Counted from the first letter of the stretch, positions 18,860-28,149 are shown. The stretch: DNA of 64,000 nucleotides from Thermohalobaculum xanthum (GCF_016623495.1 NZ_JAEHHL010000003.1:1-64000); one strand, 5' to 3'. A program made the numbers and translations. Notes: generated by a model not told the origin, from the sequence alone.

Positions 18860-20041
18860 TTGGCGAGAAAAGTATTTGTCCATGTCGGGATGATGAAGAC
18901 CGGCACCACCGCCATTCAGCACATGTTGAGCGAGAATCGCGAAGCCTTGCTACGAAATCGGCTGCGCTTTCCTATTGCTCCTGGATACCGCGCACATCTC
19001 GATCTCGTTCTCTACGCGATGAACGATGAGCGCATGGGCGCTCATCACCGCCAGAAGGGCCTGAAAGACAAGGAAGACCTTCGCAGGTGGCGCACGATAT
19101 TTGAAGATCACCTCGCCCGAGAGCTGGGAGCATGTGACGAAAGCATCATTTTTTCGGATGAAAGACTGGCATCTCTAATTACAAAGCCAGAGGAAACTCT
19201 GCGACTGCGCGAATTTTTATCAAGATTATCGGATGAAATAAAAATTATAATTTATATTAGAGATCAAATATCTGCTATTGAAAGCTTTTACTCGACGGAG
19301 ATCCGCGCCGGAGAAACGCACCCACTCACTCCAATTAAAAAAGAGCGATACTTCAACAGATTTGAATATAATAAAATAATTGAGCGATGGGCAGATCGAT
19401 TTGGCTCTGGAAGTATCATATTAAAAGAGTTTTCGCCTGAAAGTTTGCTTGGGGGCGATGTATGCAGAGATTTTCTTAGTATATTAGGGGCGCAGAGCGA
19501 TAGAAACATTGATTTTCCGTTGAACGCGAACGAGAGCATTGGCAGAAACGGGATCGAGCTCCTTAGACACCTCAATGTCCATATGGGAAAAGGTGACTCT
19601 GGGATAAAGGATTGGAGGGGCGGAAACATCGATCAGTTTATCGCAAGAATTGATAGATCTGAAAAAATAAAACTTCCCGCCGATGGGTGCGGGGAGATAA
19701 TTAAATGGTACAAAACTGACAACGAGAAAATCTTCCAAAAATACGGCGTTGACCTTAACTCCTCACTTCACAAGAAAATTGATGCTCGCTCAAGGAGCGA
19801 ACCTACAGATGAGATACGAATTGACGAAATAATCGATCTCTTCGCGAAGTGCTGGATGGCTCGTGAAGAAGAAATTGTGACGAGAGAGTGTGATGACCTT
19901 GTGAAATCCGCCCACACATTTATCGCGAAGGGTGACGACTTTCAGGCGATTCGACAATTGGAAAGAGCCTTGATGCTTGGCGATCCGACCGGAACGGCCA
20001 TGAAACACCTCGAAGAGCTGAGAGCTAGGCTATCGCCATGA
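18860..20041 (+). CDS. sulfotransferase-like protein
   Basis: A protein of about 393 residues with the 5'-phosphosulfate-binding loop of PAPS-dependent sulfotransferases at its N terminus (VFVHVGMMKTGTTAIQ) and a possible 3'-phosphate site (IIIYIRDQISAIESF, about 133-147). The C-terminal 40 residues resemble a TPR helix pair (DDFQAIRQLERALMLGD). It probably sulfates a surface glycan made by the adjacent glycosyltransferases. The start is uncertain. TTG at 18860 gives a family-like N terminus with GGGAG 6-7 nt upstream; GTG at 18821 would add 13 residues. A 12-codon leader frame ends 10 nt before the TTG, suggesting coupling. The gene body (about 19150-19800) is strikingly AT-rich, a sign of transfer. 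Confidence 0.72.
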   Translation: MARKVFVHVGMMKTGTTAIQHMLSENREALLRNRLRFPIAPGYRAHLDLVLYAMNDERMGAHHRQKGLKDKEDLRRWRTIFEDHLARELGACDESIIFSDERLASLITKPEETLRLREFLSRLSDEIKIIIYIRDQISAIESFYSTEIRAGETHPLTPIKKERYFNRFEYNKIIERWADRFGSGSIILKEFSPESLLGGDVCRDFLSILGAQSDRNIDFPLNANESIGRNGIELLRHLNVHMGKGDSGIKDWRGGNIDQFIARIDRSEKIKLPADGCGEIIKWYKTDNEKIFQKYGVDLNSSLHKKIDARSRSEPTDEIRIDEIIDLFAKCWMAREEEIVTRECDDLVKSAHTFIAKGDDFQAIRQLERALMLGDPTGTAMKHLEELRARLSP

Positions 20042-20148
20042 CGGGCCGAAAAATACTCTTTATATATAGTACAAACCTCTGCTTCTGCTTATTAGCTGCA
20101 GTGCCTTCGCCTTGACACTCATATGGCGTTTCCGCGAAGACCGACAGT

Positions 20149-21639
20149 TCATTCATCACGATCTACGATGCCACGCCGACCTGGTGCGCGCGTCAACTCC
20201 CCTCGCCGCAATAGGCGCAACGCATCCGCGCCCGCTTTCGAAAAGTTTGATTTTGGCCACGACGTATCATCGTCGACCCGAGCGTAGCTTCGCCAGTCCG
20301 GAGCATCCGACCAATCAGTGCCCGATTTGAGGGAGGCGGACCTCATCGAGTCCTGTTCCTCTTCGCGGATCGGCTCAAAGCGACGTCGAATTTCCGCCTC
20401 CCTTACTTGCGGCGCGAGGTGGCCGTAGGTGTTTGATACGGTCGACGTGCTCGCATGCCCAAGCTGCTCGGCCACGATCGACAGTGGTGTACCCGCCTGC
20501 ACTAGCTGGCTTGCGTAGGTATGTCGCAATCCATGGAACACGAACTCTGCAGGAAGTCCGGCATCTCGGACCGCCCGCTTGAAGAGATATCGATTGTGTC
20601 GTGGTTCCCACGGCCGCCCATCGTCTCGGACGAAGATGAGCGAATGTGATGGCCTCCCCTCGCAGAGCGAGAGGAAGAATAACATGCCCTCGTCGGGCAG
20701 AAACACAAAGCGCGGGCGATAGGTCTTCACCGGCGCAACGAAGATACCATATCCGTGGCGCGCCACATCAGCGACGCGCAATCTATGCAATTCGGTTGCC
20801 CTGCAGCCCGAGTAGAGCGCGCCGAGCACAAACCGGCGCAGGTCTGGACGGCATCGGGAGAGGAGCACCCGGCACTCTTGCCGGGTCAGGAACAACATTC
20901 TCGGCCGATCGACATTTGGGAGCCGCCTCAGGCAACGCCAGCAGCGGTCGTTGTCGGTCCGACCGTTCTCCCAAGCCATCTGGAACGCCACGCGAAGGAT
21001 GCTGATAAGGGTGTTCAGCGTCTTCTTTCGCTTCCTGAGTTGATCTTCGGAGAGGGATGAAATCCCCCGCTGTGCGCCCTGCTCTTGCCTTCCACGCTTG
21101 GGCGGCGTCTCCAGTACCTGTCGCGCGAAGTCTCTCAAGTGCAGACCGTTGAACTCGTCAAGCGGGATCTCCGCCAACCGTGGGACGATGTGATGGTTGA
21201 TAAGACTCAAGTTGGTTTCAAAATGGCTCCGCGCTGCTGCAAGCCGTTTCCATTCCACGTAGTCATCCAAGGCGTGGCCAACAGTGACAATGGCGCCCGC
21301 AGGGCAAATCTTAAGGGATCGGCAGCATCCGAGGGGGTAACTCTCCGCGGCAAGCGTTCTGGTATCCGGCCGATCGAACCACGCGCGCGCAGCCGTGAGC
21401 GCGTTGGCATAATCGAGGCCTTGCGAACCGCCTTCAGCGACCTCGCCCAATCGTCGCTGGCGATAGCGCATATCCTGCGTCCTGACCCGTGCCAGCCAGT
21501 AACGCCTTCCGTCACAACGCTTCTCGTATCCGAGGTGTCGGCAATACTCGAGGATTGACCAATGAGGCTCATCTCTCTGAGGCAGAGCACGGCGGATTTC
21601 ATCGCTAGATAGATCGAGGCGCTCTCGCCGAGTATTCAT
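20149..21639 (-). CDS. tyrosine recombinase/integrase (internal)
   Basis: A 496-residue site-specific recombinase with a complete catalytic set: Arg280 (SGCRATELHRL), His369 and Arg372 (FHGLRHTYASQL), His395 (LGHASTST) and the nucleophile Tyr405 (NTYGHL). A core-binding SAM-like domain lies at about 115-225. The 90-residue tail after Tyr405 is unusual. It is a different family from the island-end integrase, so this part of the island was probably its own element once. No att repeat is obvious on either side. Products around it do not share an operon. Confidence 0.9.
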   Translation of the reverse strand: MNTRRERLDLSSDEIRRALPQRDEPHWSILEYCRHLGYEKRCDGRRYWLARVRTQDMRYRQRRLGEVAEGGSQGLDYANALTAARAWFDRPDTRTLAAESYPLGCCRSLKICPAGAIVTVGHALDDYVEWKRLAAARSHFETNLSLINHHIVPRLAEIPLDEFNGLHLRDFARQVLETPPKRGRQEQGAQRGISSLSEDQLRKRKKTLNTLISILRVAFQMAWENGRTDNDRCWRCLRRLPNVDRPRMLFLTRQECRVLLSRCRPDLRRFVLGALYSGCRATELHRLRVADVARHGYGIFVAPVKTYRPRFVFLPDEGMLFFLSLCEGRPSHSLIFVRDDGRPWEPRHNRYLFKRAVRDAGLPAEFVFHGLRHTYASQLVQAGTPLSIVAEQLGHASTSTVSNTYGHLAPQVREAEIRRRFEPIREEEQDSMRSASLKSGTDWSDAPDWRSYARVDDDTSWPKSNFSKAGADALRLLRRGELTRAPGRRGIVDRDE

Positions 21640-22206
21640 AACGAAACCTCCTTGATTAGAACTGAAATTCGCATCCCCATCGCCACCACAAGAACCATAG
21701 GGAGTTTTTTATACTCACCGATTAGGCAATCCATGGCGCGTTTGGCGCGAACCGAAATTTTGATCCTGCGCACGCCAAGTGAGTGATGTGCTGGGCGTCA
21801 TCCAGCGTGGTCACAAGCTGAGAGGGGCCCTCCACACGGAGTATCAAGGCCGACACTTGGGGACCAAAGTCTGGCGATAGATGCCTGCTCCACCGGGATC
21901 GCCGGTTGTTCAAAGATGCGGGTGACCGTGGGTGCCGGCCGAGGGAATGGCTAGGTGTCCACCCACATTCCCCACAACACCAACCCCTATTCACCCACGG
22001 GCAGCGCACCAAATCTTTGCTCGCACCGCGGTGGCGAATTCCCCACGGTGAGCGAGAGGCTCGGGAAGGACCCATGGCTAAAAGACCGCGGAGCCCTCGG
22101 TGGTCGGCAAACGGCAGCTTCTTGTCCGAGAACTGACGCCCCCCACATCGTGGCCGAACTGCAGGCCGATGCCAGGAACGATCAAACCAGCGTCCGATCT
22201 AGCACG
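21640..22206. other. intergenic region, possible eroded gene
   Basis: The 567 bp upstream of the internal integrase. No clear gene. A minus-strand frame at 21722-22075 has one natural-looking stretch (RVEGPSQLVTTLDDAQHI), possibly the relic of a small protein. Several TGGGG/CCCCA-rich words lie between 21950 and 22060. It is a candidate place for the att site of the internal integrase, but none was identified. Confidence 0.35.
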
Positions 22207-24222
22207 TCATTCCGGTTCCGCGTCTCCGTCTTGTTGTGCCGGCTGAGCGCGTGCGGCCAGGTCCAGCATGTCAATCGCATGCTTCAGGCTCGCGCGCGCG
22301 GCGGCGCGGTCGGCGGGCGACATCGCGTTGATATTGAGATCGAGGCGAAGATGTTCGCCGTGCTGGTGGACGCCGCCTCGTCCCTCGTCGGCGATCTCAC
22401 CGGGAGCGATGACACGATAGGTCGCCACCGGATAGGCAACGCCCTTGACCTCGACCTCTCCGCGCGGCTCGCACGCGACGCTGCCATTCACATGCGCGAA
22501 GGTCTCGAAAGAGAGCAGGATCTCGCCTGGTGCAGCCATAGCCTCGAGCCGGGATGCGATGTTCACGGCGCTTCCGATGATCGTGTAGTCCAGCCGGTCC
22601 TCGCTGCCGAAATTGCCGACTGTGCAATAACCGGTGTGAATGCCCATCCGGGCCTGAAGGGGGCGCTCGATGCCTGCCTCTCGCCAGAGCCACTGGAGTT
22701 CGCAGAGACGATCCCGCATCTCCATCGCCATGCGCACGCAGGCAACTGCATCCTCCCGGACGCCGCGGGTATCGGGATCGCCAAAGAACGCCATGACGGC
22801 GTCGCCCACGAACTTGTCGATGGTGGCGCCATGGCGGAGCGCGATCCGCGACATCTCGGTGAGGTACTGGTTCAGGATCTGGGTCAGTTCTTCGGATTCC
22901 AGCCGGTCGGCCGTTTCGGTGAACCCGACGACGTCGGAAAAGAAGATCGTCAGCTTCTTGCGGCTGCTCGCAACCTTCACCTCCTGCTTGCCGGTGAAGA
23001 TCGAGTCGTAGACCTGTGGAGACAGATACTTCGCCAACTGGTTCGAAAGCGCTTCGAGCTCTCTCGTCTTCTCGGCCAGCGCCGCTTCGCGGTGGTCGAT
23101 CACCTCCATGTAATGCGCCATCGCGCCGGAAATCGAACCGATCTCGTCGGGGCGTGGGTCGGAAAGACCATGCCGTCGATCGTCGGAATATTGCTGCAGC
23201 CCCTCCCTCATCCGCTCAAGGCGGAGGAACACCCGGCGCTTGAGGACTTGCCAGACCAGCAGGTTCCCCGCCCCGAGGATCAGGACCACGCCGAGGATCG
23301 CGACCAGGGTGTAGCGCGTGGTCTCGTTGACCAGCTTGATTTGGTCTTCAAGTTCCGAGCTGGCGCGCCAGAACTCGTTGCTGGCGCTGCCAAGAAGCCG
23401 GTTCGCGATAAGCGAGTTCTCCTCAGCCAATGCCCTGATCTGGAAAGCATTCGACAGCTGCGCCGACTTCGCGGCCAGGATGGCCTGCCGGGAGGCCTGC
23501 CAGAGATCGATGATCGCGCGCGCGGCGTCTCCGACCGCTGGCACAGGGTGCGCGGCATTCTCATTCGATCTATTCAACCGTTGCGACAGAGCGTGTACCG
23601 CTTCCTCAGCCTCGGTCCGGTTGCGTGAAAAACGGCCTCGGTTCATGTCGAGAATCATGGCCCTGATCCTCGAGGCCGAATTCAGCGCAAAAGCGGTGAT
23701 CCCGCCGTCAGCCGCACTCATGCCCTCGTTGAATGGCCTGACGAGACCCGCAAATTCTTCGCCAAACACCTCGAGTTTCCTCTCGACCGCGATCTGGTCA
23801 TCGACCGCGCTGGTGAGATTCGCCAGATTGGCAATCAGCAGATCGGCATTCTGCCGGAGCGTCGCCATGCGTTCCGGTTGGTCCAGCAGGGCGTCCAGTT
23901 CAAGAATGAGTGCGCGTTGCGAGCTCTCCTTGTCGCGAATGCGCGCGCGCAGCGTGTCGAATTCTGCCTTCGAAGGGCTCATGCCCAGCGCCGGCGCAAT
24001 CGAACTTGTCGCAGACGCGTCCTGAGAAAGCTGCGCGAGCTTGACCATTCGGGGCAGGGCCGCGTCGCGCAGACGGTCAAGCTCCTCCTGGATCTCCAGG
24101 AGACGGAGGCCTATCAAGGCAAGCCCAAGAACAATGACGGCCGCGATGCCGGCCAGAATTGCGAACAGGAGGGCCGAAATCCGCCGATGCGGTTTGACAT
24201 CGGGTCTCGCCGGATCGGTCAT
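22207..24222 (-). CDS. membrane class III adenylate cyclase with HAMP domain
   Basis: A 671-residue receptor cyclase that makes cAMP from ATP. Membrane helix 1 spans about 17-38 and helix 2 about 304-326, enclosing a periplasmic helical sensor of about 265 residues. A HAMP domain (about 327-380) and a short coiled coil lead into the cyclase domain (about 420-610). Catalytic residues are all present: metal Asp430 and Asp474 (IFFSDVVGFT, KFVGDAVMAFFGD), Lys470 and Asp545 for adenine recognition, and Asn554 and Arg558 (GSAVNIASRLE). The Lys/Asp pair points to adenylate rather than guanylate cyclase. It starts 9 bp after a periplasmic binding protein gene on the same strand, so the binding protein may be its sensory partner. 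Confidence 0.9.
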   Translation of the reverse strand: MTDPARPDVKPHRRISALLFAILAGIAAVIVLGLALIGLRLLEIQEELDRLRDAALPRMVKLAQLSQDASATSSIAPALGMSPSKAEFDTLRARIRDKESSQRALILELDALLDQPERMATLRQNADLLIANLANLTSAVDDQIAVERKLEVFGEEFAGLVRPFNEGMSAADGGITAFALNSASRIRAMILDMNRGRFSRNRTEAEEAVHALSQRLNRSNENAAHPVPAVGDAARAIIDLWQASRQAILAAKSAQLSNAFQIRALAEENSLIANRLLGSASNEFWRASSELEDQIKLVNETTRYTLVAILGVVLILGAGNLLVWQVLKRRVFLRLERMREGLQQYSDDRRHGLSDPRPDEIGSISGAMAHYMEVIDHREAALAEKTRELEALSNQLAKYLSPQVYDSIFTGKQEVKVASSRKKLTIFFSDVVGFTETADRLESEELTQILNQYLTEMSRIALRHGATIDKFVGDAVMAFFGDPDTRGVREDAVACVRMAMEMRDRLCELQWLWREAGIERPLQARMGIHTGYCTVGNFGSEDRLDYTIIGSAVNIASRLEAMAAPGEILLSFETFAHVNGSVACEPRGEVEVKGVAYPVATYRVIAPGEIADEGRGGVHQHGEHLRLDLNINAMSPADRAAARASLKHAIDMLDLAARAQPAQQDGDAEPE

Positions 24223-24231
24223 CGGCTACGC

Positions 24232-25260
24232 CTACCGGAACGGTGGGGCGTAGATCAGCCCCCCGTCTTTCCAGAGCCGATTGAGCCCCCGATCGAGACC
24301 CATGGGACTGTCCGCGCCAAGATACCTTTCGAAGATCTCGCCATAGTTGCCGGCGCCCGCAATGACGCGGCGCGCCCAAGCCGCATCGAGCCCCGATGCC
24401 TCCGTTCCTTCAACAACGTCGACGCCGAGCAGCCGGCGGATTTCGGGGTCGGGGCTGTCCAGATAAGCCGCGTGATTGTCGCGGGTGATGCCCTTCTCCT
24501 CGGCAACGATGGTCGCGAAGATCGCCCAGCGGACGATGGTCGCCCAAGTCATGTCACGCGTGGAGACATAGGCGACCAGCGGCTCCTTCGAGATGATCTC
24601 GTCGTGCAGAACGTAGTCTTCAGGGTTGTCGAAGGAGGAGGTCCGCATCGTCGCGAGCGCGAACCGGTCAGTCGTCAGCAGGTCGCAGCGGCGCGAGAAG
24701 AAGGCGTCGTTTCGGCCCTGCGAAGACTCGAACGGTACGATCGCCCAATCCAGGCCATGCCGCGCAATGAAGTCTTCGAGATTCCCGATGGTCGTCGTGC
24801 CGCGCGACACACAGACCGATGCGCTCGGAAGTTCGGTCAGCGGACCGTCTACCGTCCCTCGATGCGACATGAAGCCCTGCCCGTCATAATAGAGAACGGC
24901 TGCAGGCATGAGATCGAGCGCAATATCGCGCGAGAAGGTCCAGGTGACGTTGGAGACGTAGAGGTCGACATCACCTTCCGCGATGCTCTCGAGCCCGACA
25001 CGGATCAGAGTCGGGGACATCTCGACGGCCTTTCGATCGCCGAGCACTGCCAGCGCGACAACCCTGCAGAACTCCGGAAAGAAGCCTTCGTACCCCTCGG
25101 GGCCGATCCGCGTGTCGCCGACCAGCCTGTTCCCGATCGAGCACTTGACGAAGCCTCGATCCCGAACGGCATCCAGGACGCTTTCGCCAGCGAGCGATTG
25201 AGCGATGCCAACCGAAAGCCAGAGGATGCCCGCGACGATGAGAATCCCGAGTGATCTCAT
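24232..25260 (-). CDS. amino-acid ABC-type periplasmic binding protein (orphan)
   Basis: A 342-residue solute-binding protein of the general amino-acid type (AapJ/YhdW-like, SBP family 3). A signal peptide (about 1-24, MRSLGILIVAGILWLSVGIA) precedes a typical first lobe (VLDAVRDRGFVKCSIG, GYEGFFPEFCRVVA). Other landmarks are DLYVSNVTWTFSRD, a hinge, SVCVSRGTTTIGN and a C-terminal NYGEIFERYLG. The ATG at 25260 follows AGGGAGG by 6 nt; residues upstream of it are unnatural. No permease or ATPase genes are nearby. Instead it is 9 bp from a membrane adenylate cyclase, so a sensing rather than transport role is proposed. Confidence 0.87.
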   Translation of the reverse strand: MRSLGILIVAGILWLSVGIAQSLAGESVLDAVRDRGFVKCSIGNRLVGDTRIGPEGYEGFFPEFCRVVALAVLGDRKAVEMSPTLIRVGLESIAEGDVDLYVSNVTWTFSRDIALDLMPAAVLYYDGQGFMSHRGTVDGPLTELPSASVCVSRGTTTIGNLEDFIARHGLDWAIVPFESSQGRNDAFFSRRCDLLTTDRFALATMRTSSFDNPEDYVLHDEIISKEPLVAYVSTRDMTWATIVRWAIFATIVAEEKGITRDNHAAYLDSPDPEIRRLLGVDVVEGTEASGLDAAWARRVIAGAGNYGEIFERYLGADSPMGLDRGLNRLWKDGGLIYAPPFR

Positions 25261-25699
25261 CTCAGCCTCCCTGATGGCAATTAAGGTTAACACGTGCAGG
25301 CACGGGATCGAACAGGGCAGGGAAAGAAACGCCCCATGGGCGAGCGGCGCGCGTCGTTCATCGTGGCAAGCGGAGGGCAGAATCAAGTATCTCGCCTACT
25401 AAGTGCTTCGCAATCGGCTGGTGTTCTCTCGCTTGCCGCCTCTCTTTTTCGGGTCGGCGATGGGTTAGGTGCGGTTCTCGGACTGATCTGCTCCGAAGAC
25501 CACTTTGTTTCGCCGAGCGGCTCTTCGTTCGACCCGCAACGAAAGACTTCTCACCAACCATGGGTGACACCGTTACGAAGGACACCCGCGCGCCTCGCCA
25601 CGGGAGAGCCCCGCATGCACCGGCAGGAACCGTCGGGACCGAGAACCGCGGGGCGTCGCGCCGACACAGCACCTGCCGACGCGCCCCGCGGGTCAGCCC
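25261..25699. other. intergenic region, no gene seen
   Basis: The 439 bp upstream of the binding protein gene and downstream of the HTH gene at 25700. No natural coding frame was found. It should contain the promoter of the binding protein-cyclase unit. Confidence 0.4.
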
Positions 25700-26446
25700 T
25701 CACAGCCCCCGCCCTTCCAGCGCGAACCTGAGGGTGTTCACGGCCCTGTCGATGGGATCCTTTCCCGTGAGCACCGCCTCGACCAGGCTCGGGAGAAGCT
25801 CCGCGTCGGCGTGTTTCAGCTTCGACAAGCGTGCCCCGTCGACACCCAGCTGCTGGACGATCCTTGCCTCGATGCTCTCTCTTGATCTTCCCTGCGCTTT
25901 CGTCTGATCGCTCCTCTCCTCGTCAGCGTCCTCGTGCTCTCCCCTCTCTGCACCCTTTGGAATGTTTCCTTGTGGGGTTGGAAACGTTTCGTGCGAAGCC
26001 CCGTTCGCCCCCTGGAGGTCGAGATGTTCGGGGGTGCGGGCGAACGCCGTTCGACCCGAGGTGAAGAAGCTGGCGGCCACGAGCTGGGCTGCATGGCTCG
26101 ACACCTTCTTCGCCTCGCCGTAGCGCCGGGCGATCTCGAAGTTGGGATGGTAGAGATTCGTCCCGTTCGGACCCGCGTTGCGCTCGGTATCGAGAACGCC
26201 CTTTCTCTCGAGCTGCCGCAGCGCGACCTGGACGGCGCGCGGCGACGCCGTGATCTCCGCGGCAATGTGGGAGACCGAGGGGCAGCAGAGCCCGGTCCTG
26301 GTGTTGTAGCACTCGATGAGCACTGGCCCCACCCGGCGTGCCGTGAGCGCGAGCCCCGGGTGCTTCGCGAGCAGCGTGTTGAGGAGCTGCTTGTCCACGA
26401 GGGTCCAGCGCACGTCCTTGGCCTCTGGTGATTTTGTCCCGCCCAT
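25700..26446 (-). CDS. HTH protein of the island's integrase module (replication-initiator-like)
   Basis: A 248-residue protein with an N-terminal winged helix of the HTH_36 type (about 15-105). Key segments are CYNTRTGLCCPSVSHIAAEI, RAVQVALRQLERKGVLDTE and NLYHPNFEIARRYGEA. This layout is typical of replication-initiator or transcription proteins of small mobile elements. A charged linker (GERGEHEDADEERSDQTK) and a helical C-terminal domain follow. It is encoded 3 bp downstream of an AlpA/excisionase-like gene on the same strand, so the two are probably co-transcribed. A role in island excision or replication is inferred. Confidence 0.6.
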   Translation of the reverse strand: MGGTKSPEAKDVRWTLVDKQLLNTLLAKHPGLALTARRVGPVLIECYNTRTGLCCPSVSHIAAEITASPRAVQVALRQLERKGVLDTERNAGPNGTNLYHPNFEIARRYGEAKKVSSHAAQLVAASFFTSGRTAFARTPEHLDLQGANGASHETFPTPQGNIPKGAERGEHEDADEERSDQTKAQGRSRESIEARIVQQLGVDGARLSKLKHADAELLPSLVEAVLTGKDPIDRAVNTLRFALEGRGL

Positions 26447-26449
26447 GGA

Positions 26450-26668
26450 TCAATCCTCCCGGCCGAGCTGATCGGCCCCTGGCGTCACGGTCTGCGCATC
26501 GAGCCAATGCTCGATCTCGCTGACTCGGTAGTAGCAGAGCCGCCCGATCTTGATGAATCTCGGTCCGTCCCCCCGCATCGCTGCAACCTCGAGGAACCGC
26601 GGCGGGATCCCGTAGATCCTCGCGACGTCCTTGCGGGCAACAAGTTGCCTCTCGTCAGTGCTGCTCAT
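26450..26668 (-). CDS. AlpA/excisionase-type small HTH protein
   Basis: A 72-residue MerR-like (HTH_17) DNA-binding protein. It reads VARKDVARIYGIPPRFLEVA, then GPRFIKIGRLCYYRVSEIEHWLDAQT, which is the classic AlpA/excisionase pattern. Such proteins bend att DNA or activate integrase genes. The ATG at 26668 follows AGGAAGA closely; an in-frame ATG further upstream (26689) is possible. It lies between the unknown gene at 26759 and the HTH gene at 25700, in the integrase module of the island. Confidence 0.75.
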   Translation of the reverse strand: MSSTDERQLVARKDVARIYGIPPRFLEVAAMRGDGPRFIKIGRLCYYRVSEIEHWLDAQTVTPGADQLGRED

Positions 26669-26758
26669 TCTTCCTGGCCTCATCTTGGGTTTCATGGACC
26701 AAGGATCCACGGTGAAGCCAGGAGTGTCTCGGGAGTACTCGGGAGAAGTCAGGAGCGC

Positions 26759-27889
26759 TCAGGAAGGCTCCCCCTGTGACGCTTGGCGCATCCGCCGCTG
26801 GAGCCGCGTGATCTTGCTATCGTCGTTTCCGCCCCCGACGATCTTGTCCTTGTGCTGCTCGAAGACCTTGCCGGCAGCCGCCGCGGCGGAGAGCTTCCCG
26901 GGTCCCTCCATCATCTCGACGCCCATCCTCACGAAGGGTTCATCGGCCCGCTCGTATCCACGGTTGTGGTGCCTCTTCACGGCGCTCGCCGGCTGGCGCC
27001 CTCGACCCGGAGCCGCCGGGAGGTCATGGGCGAGCAGGAATGCAAGGTCCCCCGCCGCGGCCCGGGAAACACGCCCCCGCGCGATGATCGCGGCGTCGAC
27101 CGCCGCGAGGGGACGGTGCAGGCGTCTCAACCCGAGTGGCAACGGCATCACGTCGGCCGGCATCGGAATGCCGATGCGCATCCGTTCAAGCCGCGCCTCT
27201 TCCGCGGCATTCTCGATCGCGTGGGTCTCGAGTGCCCAGCGCGCCTTCAGCTCCTCGATGCCGGGACATGTGAAGGGTGGGCCGGCCTCCCAGCGCTGCG
27301 ACGGAAGGATGGACCACCCCGCGACGTCGCGTCGGAACACCAGGATCTTTCCGGTCCTGAAGGCATCGGCCCAGGCACGCGTGACGGCGTCCGACGCGAC
27401 GCTCAGCGCTGCGTCGTGCGACACGGCCAACTCGGGATCGAAGCGCCGCCAGGGCGCCTCGGGCGCCTGTCGCAGGAGCGCCGCGAACTGGTCGGGAGCG
27501 ACGTCGTCCTCCTGCAGATGGGCAAGGCTGGCGACCCGGTCCCAGGTCGCCTCGAGCCCGGGCAGAAACCCTGACCAGGGCTTTCCCTGCGCGTCCACCA
27601 GCGCCGCGAAGTAGGCATCGACCAGGTTCTCCGCGCCTTCGATCCAGCGAATGGGTTCGCCGTCCGCGGCCAGGTGCCGTAACCTGCCTTGGTCAAGGGC
27701 AAGCTCGGCGACGGCCAACTGCATGCTTGGCTCGAGAGCCGCGGTCGCCCCGGGAAGAAGAGACCACGGCGGCGCGTAGCGATAAACGAGCACGGTCCCG
27801 TCGCCCGCCGCCTCGCGCTGCTCGAGCGCAAGGCGGTTGCTCTCTTCGAGACCATCGAGGAAATCGTTTCTCGTCCGCTTGTTCATCAC
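26759..27889 (-). CDS. conserved hypothetical protein of the integrase module
   Basis: A 376-residue soluble protein with no recognised motif. It is rich in Ala, Arg and Trp (PPWSLLPGATAALEPSMQL, WSGFLPGLEATWDRVASLA) and ends in a basic C terminus (KITRLQRRMRQASQGE). There are no membrane segments or signal peptide. Placed 90 bp upstream of the AlpA-like gene and 260 bp downstream of the integrase, all on the minus strand, it probably belongs to the element's maintenance functions. The family is unknown to me and the function is unassigned. Confidence 0.6.
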   Translation of the reverse strand: MMNKRTRNDFLDGLEESNRLALEQREAAGDGTVLVYRYAPPWSLLPGATAALEPSMQLAVAELALDQGRLRHLAADGEPIRWIEGAENLVDAYFAALVDAQGKPWSGFLPGLEATWDRVASLAHLQEDDVAPDQFAALLRQAPEAPWRRFDPELAVSHDAALSVASDAVTRAWADAFRTGKILVFRRDVAGWSILPSQRWEAGPPFTCPGIEELKARWALETHAIENAAEEARLERMRIGIPMPADVMPLPLGLRRLHRPLAAVDAAIIARGRVSRAAAGDLAFLLAHDLPAAPGRGRQPASAVKRHHNRGYERADEPFVRMGVEMMEGPGKLSAAAAAGKVFEQHKDKIVGGGNDDSKITRLQRRMRQASQGEPS

Positions 27890-28149
27890 CCCACCCCCGA
27901 TCGTTCCAGGTCAGCTGCCGGAAGCGACACGCGATCGCCCCCGGCGCGCGCTTCACCAAGCAAGCCTACCGACGCGCCGGCGCGTGGCGCCACAGGCAAA
28001 ACCACGTGTGCAACGGCTTGTGAGCGGGCAGTATCCGAGCCGGCGTCATGCCAAGCGCGATGCTGGCAAGGCGACTACCCCTGCGAGCTCGGCCTCGCCG
28101 GCCCGTCGCGGGAAAGCCGGGGCTCGAGGATGACCCCGGCCACGCGAGC

